A stretch of DNA of 64,000 nt from Lachnospiraceae bacterium (GTDB taxonomy: Bacteria; Bacillota; Clostridia; Lachnospirales; Lachnospiraceae), in the NCBI GenBank assembly GCA_015057525.1, contig SVEE01000005.1, forward strand, positions 1-64,000. The letters are read 5' to 3'. The stretch's first letter is position 1. Each line of letters opens with the position of its first letter. Of the stretch, positions 11,642-21,857 are shown in pieces. Under the pieces are notes generated by a model. It did no database searches. It was not told where the DNA came from and saw only the letters and a list, made by a program, of their open reading frames with translations. The translations under genes and the position numbers were made by a program.

Positions 11642-13816
11642 CTAGTACAATGCAACTCCATTGCCCTGCATATAACAAAGTCTCCCTTCCCAGTCATATG
11701 TGTATGTATTAACCATAAGGGTTCCATCCGCATTAGCATATCCAAAGCCACCTGCTGCCCCTTCCCAAGGTGTTCCATCTGCACACATCACAGTATCTGA
11801 GAATTGGAACCAATTGTCTCGTTCTAATACACCATATGGGTTTGCATAATAAAGATTCTTTCCTTCTTTATCATAAGTAACAACATCTACATAAAGGTAA
11901 CCATTCACATCAAAGAAACAGTAATCATCTACTTTTTCACCTGCTATAGTCACTTTTATATTGGCAAAGTCGCTGAATACTTCATGACCGTTTTCATCAA
12001 AATATATTATATGCTCTCCATCCGGATGATATGTAAGTCTATCCATCATAGGAGAACCATCATACTGAAGATAATATGTGTATATACCATCACAGAAGAA
12101 TGCATCTGTTATGCGCACCCCATCTAATTCATAATAATATACTCCATTTGCATCTTTCTCAAATGTTCCACCATTTACAGTTATATTATAATATGGTACG
12201 ATCTTCGCTGCACTTATAACAAATGGGATATTATTATCCTTTGCATACTGTTCTAACGAACCACCTGCATATCCGTATATAGTCAACGCATCACTATATA
12301 AAAATGCATCTGCATCAATTTTTACCTCTGAGCGGAGAATCTCTAATTTCTCGAGTTCACCACAATAATGGAACGCATATCCGGCAATATACTCAACAGT
12401 ATCAGGTAATTTAACCTCTTTGAGGCTTACGCAGGTACTAAACGCCCAATCATATATTTCTGTAACAGTATCAGAAATTGTAACTTTTTCTAAATTAATG
12501 CAATCCTTAAATGCAGAACCACCAATTCTGGTTACACCTTCTTCTATTATGACTTCCTTAACAGCATTTTTATATTTGCTGTAAAGATTAATGTCATTAA
12601 AATAAATATTGTCAACACTTAAATCCCTGCAATCATCAAACATAGGGCCTGTTCCTGATATAGTAAGCTTACCTGTATTCTCAAATGTCCATGTCACATT
12701 TTCTCCAATCTTGCCTGTCTCGACAACACATGGAGTAAGAATTTTACCTTCACCCTCTAACTTATAGAACAAAATACCATTTTCATTTGCAAATGTCTGA
12801 GCTTTGCTTCCCTCATATCCCATAATTGTTACATTCTCACAATTTTTGAATACATGAGCACCAAATGAATGTACTGATGCCGGAATCATAATATTTTCAA
12901 GACTTGTACAATTCGAAAAAGCATCTAAATCAATACAATATACCTGATCAGGAATCACAATAGTCTTAAGCTTTATACATGCATTAAAGGCATTCACACC
13001 TATATACTGAATCGAATTTGATAAAACAACCTCCTCCAAATCCGAACAAATATAAAATGCATCGGCAGGAATTTCTGTAAGAACACCCGCAATATTTATA
13101 CTCTTCACATGAGACATGCAAAATGCTCCACGCTCAATTTTCTCTAAAGTTGATGGTAACACAAGTTCTGTATCTGTTGTGAAAGCTGCTCCAAATGCAT
13201 CCTCTCCAATCACCTTAAGCCCCTCATTAAATTGGATACCCTCAAGACTCTCACATCCCCAAAAAGCCTTTGTACCAATAGATTCAAGTGTAGAAGGTAA
13301 CTTTATATCTTTCAACACTACACAAGAACGGAAAACACTGTCTTCAATTGCTGTTATTCCCTCAGGAACAATAACTGACTCTAGGGCACAACCTTCAAAT
13401 GCAAAACCACCTATTGACTCTAATGACTCTGGGAAATTAATATTCTTTAAGCTACTGCAACGGTTAAATGCATATCCACCAATACTCTTAAGCGTTCCCG
13501 GCAAAGAAACTGTTGTAATATTTTCACAGAAATTAAACATATTACAAGCCACAGAAGTCACACCTTCATCAATAACAATGGTCTTAATAATATCTCGATA
13601 ATCATTAAATTCATCAATTAAATCAACATACATATCTCCTGAACCGTAAATATGTAGATTACCCTCAGCATCTAATTCCCAATATACGTTTTCACCACAC
13701 TGACCACTTGCCATAGTTGCCGCCTTGGTATCTGTCACTACGAGCGAAAATGCCATAAACATAGACACCATACCAAGTAAAGTGCTTTTAATTATATGCC
13801 TTACTTTTCTATTCAT
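11642..13816 (-). CDS. BspA-type leucine-rich-repeat (LRR_5) secreted surface protein
   Basis: Signal peptide; repeats such as LPSTLESIGTKAFWGCESLEGIQF and LPDTVEYIAGYAFHYCGELEKL; start at ATG 13816 behind GGGAGG. Confidence 0.88.
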   Translation of the reverse strand: MNRKVRHIIKSTLLGMVSMFMAFSLVVTDTKAATMASGQCGENVYWELDAEGNLHIYGSGDMYVDLIDEFNDYRDIIKTIVIDEGVTSVACNMFNFCENITTVSLPGTLKSIGGYAFNRCSSLKNINFPESLESIGGFAFEGCALESVIVPEGITAIEDSVFRSCVVLKDIKLPSTLESIGTKAFWGCESLEGIQFNEGLKVIGEDAFGAAFTTDTELVLPSTLEKIERGAFCMSHVKSINIAGVLTEIPADAFYICSDLEEVVLSNSIQYIGVNAFNACIKLKTIVIPDQVYCIDLDAFSNCTSLENIMIPASVHSFGAHVFKNCENVTIMGYEGSKAQTFANENGILFYKLEGEGKILTPCVVETGKIGENVTWTFENTGKLTISGTGPMFDDCRDLSVDNIYFNDINLYSKYKNAVKEVIIEEGVTRIGGSAFKDCINLEKVTISDTVTEIYDWAFSTCVSLKEVKLPDTVEYIAGYAFHYCGELEKLEILRSEVKIDADAFLYSDALTIYGYAGGSLEQYAKDNNIPFVISAAKIVPYYNITVNGGTFEKDANGVYYYELDGVRITDAFFCDGIYTYYLQYDGSPMMDRLTYHPDGEHIIYFDENGHEVFSDFANIKVTIAGEKVDDYCFFDVNGYLYVDVVTYDKEGKNLYYANPYGVLERDNWFQFSDTVMCADGTPWEGAAGGFGYANADGTLMVNTYTYDWEGRLCYMQGNGVALY

Positions 13817-13909
13817 ATTAACCTCCCAATATAACAAAAAAATAGTACATCAATCATAACATTTCTTTCATATAAAGTAAATCAATATATAACATTAAAA
13901 CATTTTAAC

Positions 13910-13942
13910 AAAAAAGCTTCCGAAGAAAATCCTCGAAAGCTT
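13910..13942 (-). terminator. Terminator 3' of tRNA-Thr
   Basis: Minus strand AAGCTTTCGAGGATTTTCTTCGGAAGCTTTTTT. Confidence 0.7.
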
Positions 13943-13948
13943 AAATCA

Positions 13949-14021
13949 AGCTGTTAACGGGAATCGAACCCGTGACCTCCTCACTACCAATGAGGTGCGC
14001 TACCGACTGTGCCATAACAGC
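13949..14021 (-). tRNA. tRNA-Thr (anticodon GGT)
   Basis: GCTGTTA…TAACAGC acceptor stem, CCTCA-TTGGTAG-TGAGG anticodon arm, GGTTCGATTCC T arm; no encoded CCA. Confidence 0.96.
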
Positions 14022-14096
14022 TTATATAAAATACAACCATGATGATAGTTGATTTATTTTCTCATGTCAAGAAAAGATTTTATTATATTTTTTTAG

Positions 14097-14693
14097 CTAT
14101 TTGCTTAATTTATTTCTTATTCTTTGTAAAGCATTATCTATAGACTTAGGTGTCTTATTTAACTTTAACGCTATATCAGCATATGACATACCATCCAAAA
14201 ACATTCCCAAAACTTTATTTTCTAATGGACTAAGCTCCGACTTAATTCTATTAATAAGTACAGATTGTTGTTCCTTAGCAATAATCATTTCTTCTGGATT
14301 AGACTCCTTTGTCTCTGCTTCTAAGTCATCAGCCAACACAGAACCATACTCATCTGATTCCGCATATATTGAAATATATGAATTAAGAGGTATATGTTTT
14401 TTTCTGTTTGAGGCACTGATAGCAGTCTTAATCTGTCTTCTAATACACAATGTTGCAAATGTGCTAAAGGCAGCTCCCTTGTCTGGCTCATAATCTCTTA
14501 TTGCCTTAAAGAGACCTATCATACCCTCTTGTGTTAAATCCTCTGTTTCAGCGCCTATAATATACACTGTTCTTATTTCTTTTTTGACAATGCCTCCATA
14601 TTTTTTCATCATAAATTCCATAGCGGCATCATCTTTGTCCGATATTAGTTCTATGATTTCATTGTCCGTAAGCTTATCGTAATCTACTCGCAT
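14097..14693 (-). CDS. sigH: RNA polymerase sigma-H factor (sporulation/transition state)
   Basis: DLTQEGMIGLFKAIRDYEPDKGAAFSTFATLCIRRQIKTAI; sigH-rlmB-mrnC-cysS synteny. Confidence 0.9.
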   Translation of the reverse strand: MRVDYDKLTDNEIIELISDKDDAAMEFMMKKYGGIVKKEIRTVYIIGAETEDLTQEGMIGLFKAIRDYEPDKGAAFSTFATLCIRRQIKTAISASNRKKHIPLNSYISIYAESDEYGSVLADDLEAETKESNPEEMIIAKEQQSVLINRIKSELSPLENKVLGMFLDGMSYADIALKLNKTPKSIDNALQRIRNKLSK

Positions 14694-14723
14694 TTTTCCA
14701 CCCAAGCAAAATAAATCCCCAAT

Positions 14724-15500
14724 TTATTTCTTCAATCTCTGTCTTACTACCTCGTAAGCAAGTACTCCCGCTGCAACAGATGCATTAAGAGAATCAATAT
14801 CACCCTTCATTGGTATTGATACAACATAGTCACATTTTTCTCTAACTAGTCTACTTACACCATTACCCTCATTGCCAATTACGAGACCTATTGAGCCTGT
14901 AAGATTACAATCGTACATGGTCTGACCACCCATATCTGCACAGGCAAACCACATTCCTCTTGCTTTTAATTCTTCTATTGTCTTGGAAATATTTGTAACC
15001 TTAGCAACTGGAGTATAATTAATCGCTCCCGCTGAAGCCTTAACAACAGTGGATGTGAGTCCTGCAGCTCTTCTCTTAGGGATAATCACACCGTGAGCAC
15101 CACACAAATTAGCAGTTCTAATAATAGCTCCAAGATTATGTGGGTCTTCTATCTCATCTAAAATAAACACAAATGGGTCTTCGCCTTTTTCCTGGGCTTT
15201 AGCAAATATATCTTCTACATCTGCGTATTCATATGCTGAACATATCGCTATAACACCCTGATGTTTCTTATCTCTAGACATTTGATCAAGCTTATCTTTG
15301 GACACAAAATTAACTATTACATCCTTTTTCTTAGCATCTCTCAAGATAGAGCTTATAACACCATCTCTTGCACCGTCCTGAATATAAAGCTTATCCACAG
15401 TTTTTCCTGAACGAAAAGCTTCAAGAACCGCATTTCTTCCCTCTATAAAATGGTCATTTTGTTCTTGTTCAAAATTATTATTTTCCATTTCAGACACCAT
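14724..15500 (-). CDS. rlmB: 23S rRNA 2'-O-methyltransferase RlmB (SpoU family)
   Basis: VEGRNAVLEAFRSG-like N-terminus; LDEIEDPHNLGAIIRTA; SIPMKGDIDSLNASVAAGVLAYE. Confidence 0.93.
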   Translation of the reverse strand: MVSEMENNNFEQEQNDHFIEGRNAVLEAFRSGKTVDKLYIQDGARDGVISSILRDAKKKDVIVNFVSKDKLDQMSRDKKHQGVIAICSAYEYADVEDIFAKAQEKGEDPFVFILDEIEDPHNLGAIIRTANLCGAHGVIIPKRRAAGLTSTVVKASAGAINYTPVAKVTNISKTIEELKARGMWFACADMGGQTMYDCNLTGSIGLVIGNEGNGVSRLVREKCDYVVSIPMKGDIDSLNASVAAGVLAYEVVRQRLKK

Positions 15501-15538
15501 GACATAAAGTCATGCATTCCTTTCTACATATATAGTAT

Positions 15539-15970
15539 CTATGCCTCATATAACGCTATCATCCTATCAACAAACCCATTAAGTCGTTCATAGTCACCTT
15601 TAAGATATAAATACCCAAAAAGTGCTTCAAGACCTGTGGCCTTTCTATACTCGCCCATAGTAGCATTCTTGGCCTTAGAATGAGTTGTGGCATTTCTACC
15701 TCTCTTATAAATATCAAGTTCATCAGAAGCAAGCTCATTTATTATATAATCAACGAACTTAGCCTGATTAACAGCTTTAACAATAGCACTTACATCCTTA
15801 TGATACTTATATGTTTGTTTATTTACATTCTTAACGAAATGTGTCTTAACCATAAGGTCAAGCACACTATCTCCCACATAAGCAAGAGTGAGAGGTGAAT
15901 ATTGATATGCATTTATACTATTATCTTTATTCGCAGCATCTGCCTGCATATTATTTATGCTCTCTTCCAT
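15539..15970 (-). CDS. mrnC: Mini-ribonuclease 3
   Basis: [51 protein letters not shown]. Confidence 0.93.
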   Translation of the reverse strand: MEESINNMQADAANKDNSINAYQYSPLTLAYVGDSVLDLMVKTHFVKNVNKQTYKYHKDVSAIVKAVNQAKFVDYIINELASDELDIYKRGRNATTHSKAKNATMGEYRKATGLEALFGYLYLKGDYERLNGFVDRMIALYEA

Positions 15971-17364
15971 CTTACGCCTTCTCTTGTATCCTCTAAGATA
16001 ATTCCCTTCTCTGTAAGGAGATTTCTTATTTCATCTGCACGTGCAAAATTCTTAGCTTTTCTTGCATCCTGTCTTTCCTGAATAAGATTCTCTATCTCCT
16101 CATCAAGTAAAACAGCCTCTTCCTTAACATTAATACCAAGGATATCACATAAAAGCTTAAGTGTATCATATGCTTTCTCAGCATATGCCTTTGTGCTTTC
16201 TCCTGCAACAATTGATGTGTTAACTAACTTAACAAGTTCAAACACTACAGAAATAGCATCTGCTGTGTTAAGGTCATCTTCCATTGCATCCTCATACTTC
16301 TTAACAAATGCATCAATAGCCAAAACATTTTCAGTTTCAGTTGCAGTCATATCTCCTTCCACACCTGCGGATACAGCCTCTTCAATTCTTGCGGCAGCAG
16401 TCTTTATTCTATCCAAGCCATTCTTTGAAGACTCGACTAACTCTGCTGAGAAATTGAGTGGACTTCTATAGTGTGCTGAAAGCATAAAGAATCTGATAAC
16501 CTGAAGGTCATACTTATCTCCAATTTCTCTAACTGTAAAGAAGTTACCCAGAGACTTAGACATCTTCTCATTATCAATCTTAAGGAATCCATTATGCATC
16601 CAGTATCTAGCAAATTCCTTATCGTTCGCAGCCTCACTCTGAGCTATTTCATTCTCATGGTGTGGGAAAATAAGATCCTCTCCACCAGCGTGAATATCAA
16701 TAACGTCACCAATATATTTTTTAGACATAACTGAACACTCAAGATGCCAGCCAGGTCTACCCTCACCCCAAGGTGATGGCCAAGATGGCTCGCCCTCTTT
16801 CTTTGGTTTCCAAAGAACGAAGTCAAGAGTATCCTCCTTTTCATCCTGTCCTGAAACAAGAAGCTCTCTGTTACCACCTCTTAAATCATCCAAGTTCTTC
16901 TTAGAAAGCTTACCATAATCAGAGAATTTTCTAGTTCTGAAATAAACTGTTCCATTAACCTCATACGCATAATCTTTCTCAATAAGAGTCTGAACCATGG
17001 CAATCATGTCGTCTATTTCTTCAGTTGCCTTTGGATGTGTAGTAGCTTCCTTTACATTAAGAGAAGCCATATCCTTCTTACACTCCTCGATAAATCTCTC
17101 AGAGATAACTGTAGACTCTACTCCCTCAGCTATTGCTTTCTTGATAATCTTGTCATCTACATCAGTAAAGTTAGATACATAGTTTACCTCGTACCCCTTG
17201 TACTCAAAGTATCTTCTAAGTGTATCAAAAACTATCATTGGTCTTGCATTACCAATGTGTATATAATCGTAAACTGTAGGACCACATACATAGATGCCTA
17301 CCTTGCCCTCATTTATAGGAGTAAATTCATCTTTCTTTCTAGTTAAAGTATTAAATATCTTCAT
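15955..17364 (-). CDS. cysS: Cysteine--tRNA ligase
   Basis: [35 protein letters not shown]. Confidence 0.98.
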   Translation of the reverse strand: MKIFNTLTRKKDEFTPINEGKVGIYVCGPTVYDYIHIGNARPMIVFDTLRRYFEYKGYEVNYVSNFTDVDDKIIKKAIAEGVESTVISERFIEECKKDMASLNVKEATTHPKATEEIDDMIAMVQTLIEKDYAYEVNGTVYFRTRKFSDYGKLSKKNLDDLRGGNRELLVSGQDEKEDTLDFVLWKPKKEGEPSWPSPWGEGRPGWHLECSVMSKKYIGDVIDIHAGGEDLIFPHHENEIAQSEAANDKEFARYWMHNGFLKIDNEKMSKSLGNFFTVREIGDKYDLQVIRFFMLSAHYRSPLNFSAELVESSKNGLDRIKTAAARIEEAVSAGVEGDMTATETENVLAIDAFVKKYEDAMEDDLNTADAISVVFELVKLVNTSIVAGESTKAYAEKAYDTLKLLCDILGINVKEEAVLLDEEIENLIQERQDARKAKNFARADEIRNLLTEKGIILEDTREGVRWKRA

Positions 17365-17509
17365 TATAAATCTCCTTGTACGTTTGAAACGTCATCCTTT
17401 CAAATATATAACTGTTAAATATAGCTATCCCACTATAAAATAACCTTATTATAAGATATTCTAAACACGTTTCTTTGTCAACCGAAACTTACAATATACA
17501 AGTAGTTCA

Positions 17510-17544
17510 TGGGTCTATACAAAATTTCTTATCATCCAGACCCA
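17510..17544. repeat. GGGTCTATAC…CCAGACCC hairpin repeat (family copy 2)
   Basis: tgggtctatacaaaatttcttatcatccagaccca; near-identical core to 48409-48440. Confidence 0.6.
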
Positions 17545-17601
17545 AAATTTTTCCAAATTTTATTATAATCCTTACCTTCATAACATGCTTGTGGGGACTC
17601 T

Positions 17602-17638
17602 GTGGGTCTGGAAAGAAACTTTTTCTCTATATACCCAC
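17602..17638. repeat. GGGTCTGG…TATACCCAC hairpin repeat (family copy 3)
   Basis: gtgggtctggaaagaaactttttctctatatacccac. Confidence 0.5.
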
Positions 17639-17743
17639 ATTCTCCTTCGATAAACAATATTCCAAAACAACAAACTTCATTTCACATGAACAGTGCTTCA
17701 AAACAGCAATTTTTATCCCATACAACTGTTGTTGAAATTAAAC

Positions 17744-17773
17744 AAAAAAGAGCCTGCTTCGCAAGCAGGCTCC
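17744..17773 (-). terminator. Intrinsic terminator of htpG
   Basis: Minus strand GAGCCTGCTTGCGAAGCAGGCTCTTTTTT. Confidence 0.9.
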
Positions 17774-17837
17774 TTGTTCAAACAAGCAAAATACTATAAA
17801 TAATTTAATATTTAAGTTTCACATTGCTAGATTCATC

Positions 17838-19784
17838 CTATATCAACAATCCAAGTATCTCATTACTTCTTGCAACAAATGCAGTCATAGCTTCTGGGCT
17901 AAGTGGCTTGTTTGCTATAACAGCTAAATCATAAAGCTGACAACAAATCTTATCTGTGTGCTCTCCCTCTGGATTATCGAGAACATACTTAACAAGCTTA
18001 TTTCCTGCATTGAGAACTAATGTCTCTCCCTCACCACCAAACATTGATGGGTCCATGGCACCACCCATGCTATATGCCTTCATCATCTCTATCATACGTC
18101 TTTGTTCTTCTGAAAGAGTAAGCATAGATGAGATAGCCTCGTTCTTAAGGTTCTCAACCTTAACATTAAGCTTATCATTGCCAGTAGCCTTCTTAAATAC
18201 CTCAGAAAGCTTATCTGTGTATTCCTTAGTCTGCTCCTCAGTAAGTGCTTCACCCACAAAATTATCCGAAAGATCAGCATCTATACGAAGGAACTTAACA
18301 TTTTCATTCTTAGCCTCAAGGTGAGTGATATATGGATTATCAATGTTGTGTACAAGATACACAGCATCCATTCCCTCTTCCTTGAACATATTTATATACT
18401 GAGATTGTGCCTGCTCATCTGATACATAGAACACCTTGTTCTCGTATTTTTCCTTACCTGCCTCAAGATACTCTGGAAGTGTAAGATATTTGCCCTCTAA
18501 ATTCTTGAAAAGCATATAGTCTGTCATCTTATCACAGAACTTCTCATCTCTTAAGCATCCAAATTTAATGAATGGACTGATATCATCCCAATACTTCTCA
18601 TAATTTTCTTTATCAGTCTTACACATACCAGAAAGCTTGTCAGCTACCTTCTTAGTAATGTAATCTGAAATCTTCTTTACAAAACCATCGTTCTGCAATG
18701 CACTTCTTGATACATTAAGTGGAAGGTCCGGACAATCAATAACACCTTTGAGAAGGAGTAAGAACTCTGGGATTACTTCCTTAATGTTATCAGCTATAAA
18801 CACCTGATTATTGTAAAGCTTTATCATACCCTCAAGCTGGTCGTACTGATTATTAATCTTAGGGAAATACAAGATTCCCTTTAAGTTAAATGGATAATCC
18901 ATATTAAGGTGTATCCAGAAAAGAGGCTTCTTGAAATCTAAAAATACCTTCTGATAGAACTCAATATATTCCTCATCTGTACAATCCTTAGGCTGTTTCA
19001 TCCAAAGTGGATTAGTATCGTTGAGAGGCTTTCTCTCTGGCTTTTTGCTTTCTTTATCCTCTGATGCCTTATCATCTTTTTTCTCGTCGCCAATTAATTC
19101 ATCATCTGGATCAACCTCTATATACTTTTCTGCCTTTTCTTCGTTATCCATAGTATCTTCATTGATAAAATAGATATTGTATGGCATAAATGCACAATAT
19201 TTCTGAATTACTTCTCTTACTCTATATTCATTAGCAAATTCATAACACTCATCATTTAAATATAATGTTATGGCTGTTCCTCTTGTGTCATCATCACTTT
19301 CGGACATAGAGTATTCAGTACCACCATCACACTCCCAGAATACAGGCTTAGCATCCTTCTGATATGAACAAGTTTCAATTGTAACCTTGTCTGCTACCAT
19401 GAATGCAGAATAAAATCCAAGACCAAAATGTCCTATAATCTGGTCGTCATTCGCTTTATCTTTATATTTGTTTATGAAATCTGTGGCACCTGAGAAAGCT
19501 ATCTGATTAATATACTTATCAACCTCCTCAGCAGTCATACCGATTCCATTATCAACAAATGTAAGAGTTTTATCTTTAGCAGAGGCATATACCTCTATCT
19601 TGTACTCTTCACCCTCAATCTCTTCATAATCTCCCATAAGAGAAAGCTTCTTAAGCTTAGTTATGGCATCACAGCCATTAGAAATAAGCTCTCTAATAAA
19701 AATATCATGGTCTGAATATAACCATTTCTTTATAATTGGAAAAATATTTTCACTGTTAATTGATAAACTTCCCTGCTTTTGCAT
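17838..19784 (-). CDS. htpG: Molecular chaperone HtpG (Hsp90)
   Basis: FPIIKKWLYSDHDIFIRELISNGCDAITKLKKL; IGHFGLGFYSAFMVADKV; start at ATG 19784 behind GGAGG. Confidence 0.97.
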   Translation of the reverse strand: MQKQGSLSINSENIFPIIKKWLYSDHDIFIRELISNGCDAITKLKKLSLMGDYEEIEGEEYKIEVYASAKDKTLTFVDNGIGMTAEEVDKYINQIAFSGATDFINKYKDKANDDQIIGHFGLGFYSAFMVADKVTIETCSYQKDAKPVFWECDGGTEYSMSESDDDTRGTAITLYLNDECYEFANEYRVREVIQKYCAFMPYNIYFINEDTMDNEEKAEKYIEVDPDDELIGDEKKDDKASEDKESKKPERKPLNDTNPLWMKQPKDCTDEEYIEFYQKVFLDFKKPLFWIHLNMDYPFNLKGILYFPKINNQYDQLEGMIKLYNNQVFIADNIKEVIPEFLLLLKGVIDCPDLPLNVSRSALQNDGFVKKISDYITKKVADKLSGMCKTDKENYEKYWDDISPFIKFGCLRDEKFCDKMTDYMLFKNLEGKYLTLPEYLEAGKEKYENKVFYVSDEQAQSQYINMFKEEGMDAVYLVHNIDNPYITHLEAKNENVKFLRIDADLSDNFVGEALTEEQTKEYTDKLSEVFKKATGNDKLNVKVENLKNEAISSMLTLSEEQRRMIEMMKAYSMGGAMDPSMFGGEGETLVLNAGNKLVKYVLDNPEGEHTDKICCQLYDLAVIANKPLSPEAMTAFVARSNEILGLLI

Positions 19785-19876
19785 CAATATCAACCTCCTA
19801 AAACTACATAAGTATTATCAATTTTTGTTCTATACGAAGTATAATAATACTCTTGTAATTGAATGTCAAGAAAAAA

Positions 19877-19903
19877 TTAGCACTCAACTATCGCGAGTGC
19901 TAA
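19877..19903. promoter_or_regulatory. CIRCE operator (HrcA site) upstream of htpG
   Basis: TTAGCACTC-aactatcgc-GAGTGCTAA perfect inverted repeat. Confidence 0.96.
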
Positions 19904-19923
19904 CAATTTAATAATTAAACATT

Positions 19924-20382
19924 TTATATATAATATTTCTCTACAGTTTCATCCCATAAATGCTCCAATGTTTTGTCCAAAGTAAACACCTTGAGGGATG
20001 TACCTGTTGTAACTGTAAGTTCACCATTTTCATAATACATGTTTAAAAATAAGGCTCCTACATCCTGAGGATTAACAGGTAGATTATTCATCTCAACTAA
20101 ACGTTCAATATTTTCTCTATTAAACATCAATATAAGTTTGAAGCTTATAGGCAACCTTTTCCCTTTTATAAGCTCAAATATAGTGTGCTTAATGTCCCTC
20201 CAACTAACATACTCCTGAGTTTCTTCATGGGAATCAAAAAAATCTTTGTTTAGTTTACCATTTATATAGTAATCCATAGACACTTTAAGTCTTGTCTCAA
20301 ACATATAAAAACTGTCATATTTCTCATTGACAAGAAGCTCATTCATAAATGTCTTTATATCTTCTACCTGATAACTTTTCAT
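19924..20382 (-). CDS. DUF5721-like family protein
   Basis: Intact 152-aa ORF with ribosome-site spacing; family call from overall recall only. Confidence 0.5.
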   Translation of the reverse strand: MKSYQVEDIKTFMNELLVNEKYDSFYMFETRLKVSMDYYINGKLNKDFFDSHEETQEYVSWRDIKHTIFELIKGKRLPISFKLILMFNRENIERLVEMNNLPVNPQDVGALFLNMYYENGELTVTTGTSLKVFTLDKTLEHLWDETVEKYYI

Positions 20383-20388
20383 CTTACA

Positions 20389-21495
20389 TTATTCCTTCTG
20401 ATTCAAGTATATTGTTATAACGTGGTCATCACCATATTCTAATATACCTAATTGATAAGACTCAATTCCAGGTATTTCAAATATAAATCCCATGTCATAT
20501 GCGTCTTCGCTATAGTCCGTAGCAACCACTTCTACTATTCCGTTGCTGTTACGTGAAGCCTCAAATGTAACCTTGTTCTTGAAGCTTACATAATCTCCCA
20601 CGCTATTATTTACTTCAAAATAATTATAATCATCGCTTTCACAAGGCTCATAGTCTCCATCTTCCCATTCATGCTCATTGTCCATAACGTCATCAGTAAC
20701 ATTAAAATACATATGACTGACAAAAGATCCCTTATCTGGCAATGGGTCATCCCATGTAGCATCCACATGATACCAGTTTCCATCTAATTTAACTCTGTTC
20801 CAAGCATGTAAAACATCATTACCCCAGCCAGTCATAATATCATTCTCAATACCTACACAATTAAGCAATAAAGCCATAGCCTCTGCATAACCATTGCATA
20901 CAGCAGTCTTCTGTACCAATGCACCGTATGCACAAAAAGCATATTCCTTGGAATGTTCTACGAATCCATACTGACAATTAGCAACTATATAATCATGAAT
21001 AGCTAATTCCTTTTCGTAGTCTGTCATATTAGGAGCAATAATTGTCTTTAATATAAGGACAACTTCGTCATACAGCTTTTTAGCTGCAGGCCTGTCAGAA
21101 GGTATTCCCTCTCCATATACATATTTACGATAAACATAGTAATTATCAGAAATATCATATACAAATTTAACCTTCATTCCACCACGAATCTTATCCGTTA
21201 CGGCATAACGTTCAACAACACCATTAAGACTACATATATAGTCATTAATTTGATTTATTTCTTCTTCAGTTACACCCTTGACATAAAAGGTTCCACTGCT
21301 CTTGCCGCTATCTATCTGGTCATTAATCATATTTGTAAGTTCAACCAGGTTATACGCCGTAGAATCCTTATTCATGTAAGCCCCGATTTCCCAACCAAAA
21401 AAATAGGCAACAAAAACAACTACAATTATAAGAACTGGAACAGCATAATATATCTTACCTTTTTCGTCACTTAAATTGCTACTCCTCAGTGCCAT
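20389..21495 (-). CDS. Membrane-anchored transglutaminase-like domain protein
   Basis: N-terminal TM; AVCNGYAEAMALLLNCVGIEND…HAWNRVKLDGNWYHVDATWDDP (Cys-His-Asp triad). Confidence 0.88.
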   Translation of the reverse strand: MALRSSNLSDEKGKIYYAVPVLIIVVVFVAYFFGWEIGAYMNKDSTAYNLVELTNMINDQIDSGKSSGTFYVKGVTEEEINQINDYICSLNGVVERYAVTDKIRGGMKVKFVYDISDNYYVYRKYVYGEGIPSDRPAAKKLYDEVVLILKTIIAPNMTDYEKELAIHDYIVANCQYGFVEHSKEYAFCAYGALVQKTAVCNGYAEAMALLLNCVGIENDIMTGWGNDVLHAWNRVKLDGNWYHVDATWDDPLPDKGSFVSHMYFNVTDDVMDNEHEWEDGDYEPCESDDYNYFEVNNSVGDYVSFKNKVTFEASRNSNGIVEVVATDYSEDAYDMGFIFEIPGIESYQLGILEYGDDHVITIYLNQKE

Positions 21496-21643
21496 TTATA
21501 TCATCATCCTCATCATCCTTTATATTCTTTCCTGTAATAATTAAAACAACCATAAGAACAACTGATACTATAAGACATATAGCAATAAGTAATGGTTTGC
21601 CATGATCTCCGGTTGCCGCCATAAGTAATGATAGTAATTCCAT
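21479..21643 (-). CDS. Small membrane protein (54 aa), unannotated in the supplied track
   Basis: MELLSLLMAATGDHGKPLLIAICLIVSVVLMVVLIITGKNIKDDEDDDINGTEE*; overlaps start of the transglutaminase gene by 17 nt. Confidence 0.6.
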   Translation of the reverse strand: MELLSLLMAATGDHGKPLLIAICLIVSVVLMVVLIITGKNIKDDEDDDINGTEE

Positions 21644-21857
21644 ATTCGCTACCTTCCCTTTCTACTAATAAATGTATTTCATAAAATCTTTCTATTTATT
21701 ATAAAACATTATTTATATTTTAATAGATATATTTTTTCAAGGCAACCATTTTATTATATAATTATTCTTGATGACTTATGGAATATGTTGTAAAATGTCT
21801 TTTTAGATATATAAAACTATGATTAAATTTACAAAATAAGAATGTGAGGTATATATT

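Noticed and set aside
17475-17799. Overlapping 65-86 aa ORFs between cysS and htpG
   Set aside because: Cover the GGGTCTATA repeats and the htpG terminator; no RBS, hydrophobic low-information sequence.
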